Shown piece by piece: positions 57,502-64,000 of a stretch of DNA of 64,000 bases. Source of the DNA: Umbilicaria muhlenbergii. Lineage: Eukaryota > Ascomycota > Lecanoromycetes > Umbilicariales > Umbilicariaceae. The translations under genes and the position numbers were made by a program. Within the stretch, counting starts at the first letter, position 1, and each line of letters starts with the position of its first letter. The stretch is from positions 282,205 through 346,204 of the forward strand of contig KK106983.1 of the NCBI GenBank assembly GCA_000611775.1. The letters are read 5' to 3'. Under the pieces are notes generated by a model that saw nothing but the letters and a program-made list of their open reading frames with translations, did not search any database and was not told the origin of the DNA.

Positions 57502-57780
57502 TTATATACTCTCTATTGGAATAGTTTGGTCGTACTCACCAGCCCCTAAACTGTGTCTTTTTTTTTGGAGGTATTCAGTCAAATCGAGCAAAAATGATGA
57601 ATCCATAATATCAAGTCGCGGCACCAGTTTATCCCACTGTCTTTGTGATACCGGAAGACCTGGTTTGTTCTGACATTCCCATTTCTCACTTCTACTTCCA
57701 TAGTGAACTTGTGAGAGGCGACTAATCTTACGGAACACCAAAAGCATTCCTGGCGCCTCATGATATTGTACAGTAGCCAT
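57502..57780 (-). CDS. Small hypothetical protein, 92 aa
   Basis: ATG at 57780, open to 57502. Charged, with HYGSRSEKWECQNKPGLPVS and DSSFLLDLTEYLQKKRHSLG. No signal peptide, membrane segment or known family. It is kept only because it is the longest clean frame with an ATG in this gap; chance is quite possible. Confidence 0.2.
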   Translation of the reverse strand: MATVQYHEAPGMLLVFRKISRLSQVHYGSRSEKWECQNKPGLPVSQRQWDKLVPRLDIMDSSFLLDLTEYLQKKRHSLGAGEYDQTIPIESI

Positions 57781-58237
57781 CGTATCATTTGTAGTTCTTC
57801 AAGGCTATAAGCGTTTGAGTGATAACATTGCTACATCTCGCATTATTATACGATCCATCACATGTGGACAGCTGACGTAGAGTCCACGGTGACATTCTAT
57901 GATCTTGCTAAAAACCGGTTTTCACCCCTGCTGCACGTGCTAGGGCTGCGACTACTGCATCATAGTAAAAGTTGAGAATAAGACACTGCATTCAAATGAT
58001 AGATTTATCAAGCTGCAATAGCTGTACCAAGTGCTAAACTGTGGCAAGTACTAGTATTGCGTTCGACCGGCAATGGGTCGCCAGCCTTACACCTTCGTGC
58101 TTAGCAGATGTCTCACCTAGATGTACATTCACTTAAAAAGAGTAGTCTATGTCTCGCAGCTTTGGTGTTTCATGCACGCATCATCCGGATCCGTGAATGC
58201 TGGGCCCGATTCTGGCCTCTTTGTTCATGATCGAGCA

Positions 58238-58257
58238 AGGGTCCGAAAGTGGGACCT
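58238..58257 (+). repeat. GGGACC-type motif upstream of the intact SANT gene
   Basis: AGGGTCCGAAAGTGGGACCT, about 130 bp upstream of the ATG at 58385. Same form as the motifs beside the two decayed copies. Confidence 0.55.
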
Positions 58258-58384
58258 TCAGAGACGAACATAATGGGTGACACATCAATTCTTCGGTCCA
58301 CATTCCACCTACGCTCATCTATCCTCGTTATTCATACCTCTGAAAGCATTTATGTGCTTAATAATAGTCTAGACGATTCGCATC

Positions 58385-58627
58385 ATGGCCCTAAGGACTA
58401 TTAGAAAGAAGTCCAGATCCCAAGTAGGAATCCCTCAACACAAATGGCAGCACAATGAAGACGACCAACTCTTGGAACTAGCCAGAACTGACATGACGTG
58501 GAAAGAGATCAGTGATAGAATAGGGCGGAGTGAATCAGCGTGCACAAAGTGCTATTATAGGTATCTTATCACAAAGTCTGTGGATGACCTGACGAGGATG
58601 AGGGTGGTGCGGTTACATAGTCAGTAA
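58385..58627 (+). CDS. Myb/SANT-like DNA-binding mini-protein
   Basis: 80 codons from ATG at 58385. A basic start (RTIRKKSRSQ) leads to one Myb/SANT-like three-helix domain: KWQHNEDDQLLELARTDMTW, KEISDRIGRSESACTKCYYR. The aromatic positions W, W and Y sit where the SANT core tryptophans sit, and GRSE.AC is typical of the recognition-helix turn. Tryptophans are TGG and the frame is clean. Just downstream, 58711-58832 is open in another phase and reads MQRRAIRTQKLARLHKRISE, then LLEEEVDELLLFLQH and a stop. This could be a second exon carrying a leucine-rich coiled coil, but no splice pair fitting the phase was certain. Single-SANT proteins of this size are common in fungal genomes with unknown roles. 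Two decayed copies lie at 16480-16727 and 59117-59385. Confidence 0.65.
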   Translation: MALRTIRKKSRSQVGIPQHKWQHNEDDQLLELARTDMTWKEISDRIGRSESACTKCYYRYLITKSVDDLTRMRVVRLHSQ

Positions 58628-58944
58628 GATTGAAACGAAGTCACAAGTGAGCTCAACATGAACAAGCGAATGCATAGACAGCCCTGCTCAGCAGCAATCA
58701 GAGCTCAACTGGAAAGCCCGGAAAATGCAGAGAAGAGCAATACGTACGCAGAAGCTCGCCAGACTACACAAGCGTATAAGTGAACTTCTGGAGGAGGAAG
58801 TAGACGAACTACTTCTGTTTCTTCAGCATTAGAAATTCACATACCTCCTTTAGCCAATTCTGCATCATCAGAGCATATTTTCTCCCTTTTTTTGTGGTAA
58901 TTAGCACGTATCCATTGCTTCAAACTGCAAGAGGTCCATCCATC

Positions 58945-58976
58945 GATCAATCAGATTGATTGATTGATTGATTGTA
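58945..58976 (+). repeat. GATT microsatellite
   Basis: A run of about five GATT/TGAT units near 58956-58974, preceded by an inverted partner (GATCAATCAGATTGATTGAT). Confidence 0.8.
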
Positions 58977-59116
58977 TCCTACTTGGTTGCAGCCGCATTT
59001 TCATCCGTAGCTATGTCCGGTCACAGAGGTCTGAATGACAGCCGACTCTTACCAGACAAGTCGATAGACCACACAGCGCCTTGGCGAGGCCGGTTTCGGG
59101 CCCCCTTGCCACCCTA

Positions 59117-59385
59117 GGGGGTCTGGAATCGGGACCTCCGTTATTCATAGAACCTCTGGTAGCCGAGATTTGCCTAATATTCTAGGGATTTGCATCATGC
59201 CGCAAAAGGCTGTTAGAAAGAAGTCCAGATCTCAGCAGGAATCCCTAGAGACAGATGGCAGCACTATGAAGATGCCCGACTATTGGAACTAATTAAAATC
59301 GACATAACCTGAAGGAGCGACGAAATGGGACGGAGTGATATTATATAACTCTTTGCGCCAAGTCTGTGCATGATCTGATAAAAAC
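59117..59385 (+). repeat. Second decayed copy of the Myb/SANT mini-gene with its motif
   Basis: Starts with the motif GGGGGTCTGGAATCGGGACC (59117-59136). CTAATATTCTAGGGATTTGC and ATG follow at about 59198, then codons KAVRKKSRSQ. The middle part still aligns with the intact gene (GATGGCAGCACTATGAAGAT against AATGGCAGCACAATGAAGAC), but a frameshift after codon 11 and an altered 3' part destroy the frame. It is the inverted counterpart of 16480-16727 and shares its altered 3' part. Confidence 0.72.
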
Positions 59386-59456
59386 GAGATAGATAGACAA
59401 AGTTTAGAATCTCAAACCACTTGAAATTGACAGATATTAGAAATTCAACAGCCTAG

Positions 59457-59625
59457 TGAGCGGACAGACGCTGGCTGAGAGCAAACCCAATGAAAGGGCA
59501 TACGCCGGCTAGGGACAAACCGAGCAAGAGTGTACACACTGACTGGGAGCAGACTTAGCACGCGAGCACACGCTGATTAGGGACAGACTTAGTAAGCGTG
59601 TACACACTGGCTGAGACCTAGCGAT
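59457..59625 (+). repeat. Degenerate minisatellite, period about 34-35 bp
   Basis: Roughly 4.7 units, each with a core of the form (A/T)ACAC(A/G)CTG(A/G)(C/T)T(G/A)(G/A)G followed by AGCA(G/A)AC. Examples: GGACAGACGCTGGCTGAGAG, GCATACGCCGGCTAGGGACA, GTACACACTGACTGGGAGCA, GCACACGCTGATTAGGGACA, GTACACACTGGCTGAGACCT. Units differ at many sites, so it is old or under no homogenisation. Confidence 0.7.
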
Positions 59626-59696
59626 GCGTAAAGGGGTCTAGTTAGTTGCTTGAACGAGCATAGCGATGGCATTGACTTTGCGTCTCTACTTGAGAA

Positions 59697-59727
59697 GGGG
59701 ACCGAGAAGGGGACCAAAAATGGGACC
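59697..59727 (+). repeat. GGGACC-type motif, triple
   Basis: GGGGACCGAGAAGGGGACC followed by AAAAATGGGACC: three GGGACC cores in 31 bp. Confidence 0.5.
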
Positions 59728-59868
59728 AGGCGGTATAAGATTATCGCCATATCCTGGTGTCCTCTAATTGGCTATAACTAGCCGGGTTCAACTTGATCCA
59801 TGATGCACAGCCACGAATATGGAAAGCCTGGTCATCGACTAACCAATCAAGTGATTGGATGTTTGGAT

Positions 59869-59889
59869 GGGGACCAAAAATGGTCCCCT
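59869..59889 (+). repeat. GGGACC-type motif, perfect hairpin
   Basis: GGGGACCAAAAATGGTCCCC: 7-bp perfect stems around a 6-bp loop, about 140 bp from the previous motif. Confidence 0.55.
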
Positions 59890-60596
59890 TAGGATACTCA
59901 TTTGAAATACACCCGGTTTGTCGGCGTACTCCAGCCCAAATCTGGCCTGTGCTAGCCGCTTCTAGATATCTTCCTCTTTCTCAGTGCCGCGATTCCTGAA
60001 CAGATTGCAAGTGCTGCGAAGGTAAAATACCTCTGGTTTTCTCCACGATGCAGAGACCTTGGACGAGTGAGAACATCCTCAAGGCCTGTTTCATGCCCCC
60101 AGCGTGGCGCTACATGTCTATTCGTGATTGGCCAACTTAGCCGTCTGGCTGGACAGGAATAACACCGTAAAGCAACGAATGAGGCGAGGGCATAATCCTA
60201 TCAGCAATACTATGGATCTGCCTATAGATCAAGAGCAGTCAAGGAGAGTAGCAGAAGCCAGGTTAAAGAGCTTAAATCTCAAGCATGTCTCACCAGCGTT
60301 ATGTCGACCTACCGTGGCCATCTAGTTTATTGCGCCTATGATACGAATTGCTAAATTCTGATTCCCCTTTGAAAATCTCCCGTAAGAAAGGCAGAACGCA
60401 CGGGATTGTGAACCTGGCGGGCGTCAAAGACTAGGAAAAGCGTAAGCCGTACGGGTAGAGCGTCCGTATCCGCAGTCGTATTGCCAGGTCTTGTCAAATA
60501 CCACGGTGGCTGAAGCATGCGTGTAACAGATGTTGGGTACGCATATGTATATATATGAGGCATCCCGCCTATTTGTATCATTAACAATACAATCAC
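59890..60596. other. Intergenic before copia copy 3
   Basis: One 65-codon frame at 60128-60325 (MANLAVWLDRNNTVKQRMRR) without recognised motif. Nothing else seen. Confidence 0.4.
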
Positions 60597-60853
60597 TGTT
60601 GAATTTCGCCGATTCGCCGCTGAGCAGACGTCATTGGGGCAGGGGTTTAGGGCAGGGGTTCCTAGCAAGAGAAGCAGTCACGTCATGGGTGTACGTATGT
60701 TTTGGCTTAGCGAAAAGCTCCTTAACATGTATATTAATGACTCAAAAGTCTCAAGTTTCTGCTTTCTTCCTCACGTTCATTTATATCATTTGGGTGATAT
60801 TTAGGCAGATACAATACATTTATTTGGCCTCTAAATAATCATTCCTTACAACA
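60597..60853 (+). repeat. 5' LTR of copia copy 3
   Basis: 257 bp, same length and ends as the LTRs of copy 2. Confidence 0.92.
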
Positions 60854-63800
60854 GGTTATGAGCCTGGTCAGTGTCTAACTACCGCCTGTTGTTGTTGTTT
60901 ACCGCCTCCGCCCTAACCCTCACTGCCTTAACCCCCGCCGCCGTCAACCCCGCCGTCGCCACCCCCGCCGCCGTTGAGCAAGTTGAGCAACCAAAGTTTG
61001 CTTTGATATAAACCTTTGATATCAGCCAGTTATAAAGTTGAAAAACTGACTGAAAAAGATGTCAATTCTTCATATGAATTCCACTTTGAAAATTGAATGA
61101 ATAGAAACATCTATATATATATGAAGGCTTGATCAATAGAACTTCAAATAAATACTCACACCTCTGAGTCATTATCCACGCCGCCGCGTATGCAGAAGGC
61201 AGTCACATGATTTTAAAAGAGCATGAAATATGAGTCTCTGAAGGCCTCAGGCCTAATTAAACTCAATGAGATGAACTACACTCAATGAGCAGAGAGAACA
61301 AGAGGTTATTTGAAAGCACAAGACTACTGAGACGTCATAGATGAAACTGACGCTGCATCAGAGAGGAAGAAGGGTTTGAATGAGAAGACATTAAAACCTC
61401 TCATTGAGAAGTATAAGAAGTAAAGAAGGACTGATAGAAAGGCTTAAAACAACATATTATTATTTTGCTCTCAGGAGGACAGAACATTCTACAAATTAAA
61501 GACAACAAAAAAGCTTTGAGATCACCTTGAGAACATTAAGAAGCTTAAGAGCAAGTCATATTATCAGTCACAGCTTAAGGCATTCATCAATTATAAGCAA
61601 GGACTGAAGGAGACAGTGAAGCAGATTTATTACATCTTGAAGAAAATTCAGATGAAGATTACAGTGCTTAAATCAAAGGCACTCATTAATGATGACATGA
61701 TTCAGAAAGTGTTCCTTGACTCTTTAAAGGAGGAGCCTTACAGCTCAGTTGTATTTCAAATAAACAATGAAATCATGAACCCTGAAATTGAGACTGTTCT
61801 ACATCAATTGAAGGAGTGAGAAATGAAAGAAGCATCAAATAATAAATTGATTAATAATGTCACTGCAAACACAGCTCAAGCAGGAAGCAAAGGCAAAGAC
61901 AGCAAGACAGAAAAAACATGTTTTCAGTGTTAAAAAAGAGAGCATTTCACCTCTGATTACTACACTTTGAAGATGAAAGATGAGGAAGAACTACCTTTTA
62001 ACAAAGTTAAATCATCATCAAAGTTCAAGGCAAATGCACGGCAAGCTAATGAAAATTCAGGGCTGACAGAAGATTCAAAAAATTTGAAAGATTTAATTAA
62101 TCAGGACAACAAGTTCAACTCAGATGAGCAAACATGAAAGACAGTGATTATGAAAGCTTTAATCAACCTAGAATTAACCTCTGACTGCTGAATTGTGAAC
62201 TTCAGAGTGAGCCATCACATGACTCTGAATTGAGCAATTTTTGTTAAAATTCAGAACTATTACATGAAAGTCTGCTTAATCAATGAGCACTCAATAAAAG
62301 CAGCTGATATGAGCAAGGTGAAAGTTGATTTTGAAGGAAGAAAACTCACTTTAAATGACATCCTCTATGTCTCTGAATTGAATGAAAATTTGCTGTCAAT
62401 TGAGGCAGCAAGCAAGCATGAAATAACAGTTGAATTTGAGCTTAAAAATGTTGTTTTTAAACATAATGAAAGCATCATGATCACAGCAAATCAACATGAT
62501 TCAATTTATGTTGTCAAGTCAATGAGCGCAAAAGTGACCTTTAAGGTTCAAGCTTATCAAAAATTGATGAGCAGCCTGACAGCCTCAGTGACAGCAGAGG
62601 GAGGATCACCTACATTAAAGCTCACTCTGAAGTTAATGAGAGCAGTATTAAGCAGCATGATTGTCAGTTCTGTCACCTCTTATTTAAAAACAGGTTTAGG
62701 GCACATTACCTCTGAAACCCCTGAAAATTTCAATTTTTTCACACAGGCTCAATCTGACTACTGGAAATGACATCAGAGGTTTAATCATGCTGAGGCAAGC
62801 TGTATGCAACACCTCAAGCCGTGTGTGAAGGATATAACCTGTGAATTACATTTTAACAAGGTGAAGAAAGCCTGCTTGACATGCTTGCATAATAAGATGA
62901 TACAAGTACAGGTCAAGAAGTCAAAGTCAACAGTTATAAAACATCTGCAATGAGTTTATTCAGACATTTGAGGAGCTTATCATGTTAATACTTTAAGTGA
63001 AAATCAGTATTTTGTTACCTTTACAGATGAATTTGCCTGATATTCTGATATTTTCTTAATGGCAAAGAAGATGAATATCTATGAAATATTCAAGACTTGA
63101 AAGATGAAAGCTGAGAAAGAAATCAGTGAGAAATTGAAGATTGTACAGGCTGACAATGACGGAGAATATATGAAATTGGCAAGCATATGAGGGTCAAAGG
63201 GGGTGAAATTTAAATTTATCATCATTTACACACCTGAGCAGAACAGCGTCTCTGAATGCTTAAATCATATGATTACAAAAGCAACTAGATGCATGCTTTA
63301 TGATGCTTAATTGTCAATTAAATTTTAAGATGAAGTCATCAAAATCATCTGCTACCTAAAGAATCACCTTCCTTTAGGAGATGATCATGAAGGAAGAACT
63401 TCATATAAATTATATAAGAGGTTTAAACCCTTCATTGAACACCTACGTTTATTCAGGTGTGTTGTTCATTGTCATATATTAAAGAAAAAACAGGTGAAAC
63501 TTGAAAACACGTCTTATAAAGGGGTTTTCATGAGTTATTGTAAGAGCAACCAGCAATTTCAGGTCTGAAACTAAGTGAAAAAACAGGTGAAAATACATAC
63601 ACACATTTTGTTCCTCAAGGGAGAGAAAGGCGGAAGCTTACTGAAAAATTCAGAATGTTTTGAAGCAAATGAGGACTTCATGAACTCATATACAGATGAT
63701 GATGATTACTCAGTGATTTTAACATCACAGGAACTTGCTCAGAGGTGCATTAAAAATGAGAAAGTAATGTCTTCAAGCTCTGAAGATCCTGAAGCAGTGA

Positions 63801-64000
63801 TGAATTTATCAGAGCCTCTGACGTCAACTCAGAGGCCTGAAAATCAAACTGAAAATTTTGAAGAAAATTTAAACAACAATGATATGCAACTGAAACAAGC
63901 TGAAGATAATGAGGAAGGTTCTTCTGACTCTGAAGAAGTCTCTGAAATCATACACTTGACCTTTAAATCAGTCACTGAAATTCTGAAGCAGAATTTGAGG
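60597..64000 (+). mobile_element. Ty1/copia LTR retrotransposon, copy 3, 5' part, fossil
   Basis: 5' LTR of 257 bp at 60597-60853 (TGTTGAATTTC...TTACAACA), then the initiator-Met-type primer site (GGTTATGAGCC). Gag-, protease- and integrase-region sequence follows, closely matching copy 1 (gag knuckle near 61.92 kb, integrase near 63.0-63.5 kb). The element is cut by the window end, so its 3' LTR and target duplication are not seen. Its LTR shares with copy 2 a 15-bp longer inner part and CTCTAAATAATC near the end, so copies 2 and 3 are one subfamily and copy 1 another. Broken by many hypermutation-type changes. Confidence 0.9.

Larger units (their letters stand above)
55639..58384. other. 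Long intergenic stretch, few weak frames
   Basis: No confident gene in 2.7 kb. Weak candidates are 56187-56402 plus (71 codons, MSIDDPNSLSPSEVKLKHLT), 56958-57200 minus, and 57502-57780 minus (92 codons, MATVQYHEAPGMLLVFRKIS); none has a recognised domain. It also holds two GGGACC-type motifs, listed separately. Composition is balanced and not hypermutated. Confidence 0.45.

Noticed and set aside
1-64000. tRNA, rRNA or other RNA genes
   Set aside because: No cloverleaf-like or rRNA-like sequence was noticed by eye; a covariance-model scan would be decisive and was not possible.

Overview
The window is from a filamentous ascomycete (Pezizomycotina). The evidence is a DUF3435 tyrosine recombinase of the Starship-captain family, FunK1 kinases, Fot1/pogo transposases, Ty1/copia and Ty3/gypsy elements, very short introns (45-83 nt), and RIP-like hypermutation of repeats. 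The sequence alternates between two states. Hypermutated, AT-rich blocks full of TCA/TGA triplets lie at about 1-5.3 kb, 8.4-13.5 kb, 20.2-43.9 kb, 45.6-50.7 kb and 60.9-64 kb. Balanced-composition islands with open frames and normal TGG tryptophan codons lie at about 5.4-8.2, 13.7-20.1, 43.9-45.4, 51-60.6 kb.

Layout. 1-2.8 kb: broken Ty3/gypsy element on the minus strand. 3.6-6.1 kb: DUF3435 captain-like recombinase, hypermutated except for its last third. 7.1-7.9 kb: spliced orphan gene. 8.2-13.7 kb: Ty1/copia element with both LTRs and a target duplication. 14.4-16 kb: disordered-protein gene split by one in-frame TAA. 17.6-18.0 kb: 5' piece of an Argonaute gene, cut by a pogo-type DNA transposon (18.0-20.1 kb) that abuts a mutated relative (20.1-22.2 kb). 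24.2-42.7 kb: an 18.5-kb island bounded by about 1-kb inverted repeats. It carries remnants of a BCS1-like AAA ATPase, a NACHT/ankyrin NLR with about 16 near-identical ankyrin units, a MYND zinc-finger protein, a Tc1 element and a helical-domain protein. A short gag-protease LTR element sits inside the NLR.

44.1-45.4 kb: F-box gene interrupted near its end by a second copia element (45.4-51.0 kb). 51.4-55.6 kb: a pogo fragment, a spliced chimera of a FunK1 N-terminal region with a 2EXR/F-box-like domain, and a full FunK1 kinase. 58.4 kb: a tiny Myb/SANT gene, with two decayed copies elsewhere in the window (16.5 and 59.2 kb), each next to a GGGACC-type 20-bp motif. 60.6 kb to the end: third copia element, cut by the window edge.

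Most striking points: the inverted-repeat island carrying an NLR and AAA ATPase in divergent orientation; hypermutation that changes the first C of CCA (TGG to TGA) instead of the usual CpA target; and two separate fusions of a FunK1-type N-terminal region to F-box-like domains in one locus. All protein assignments are by reading motifs, without database searches.
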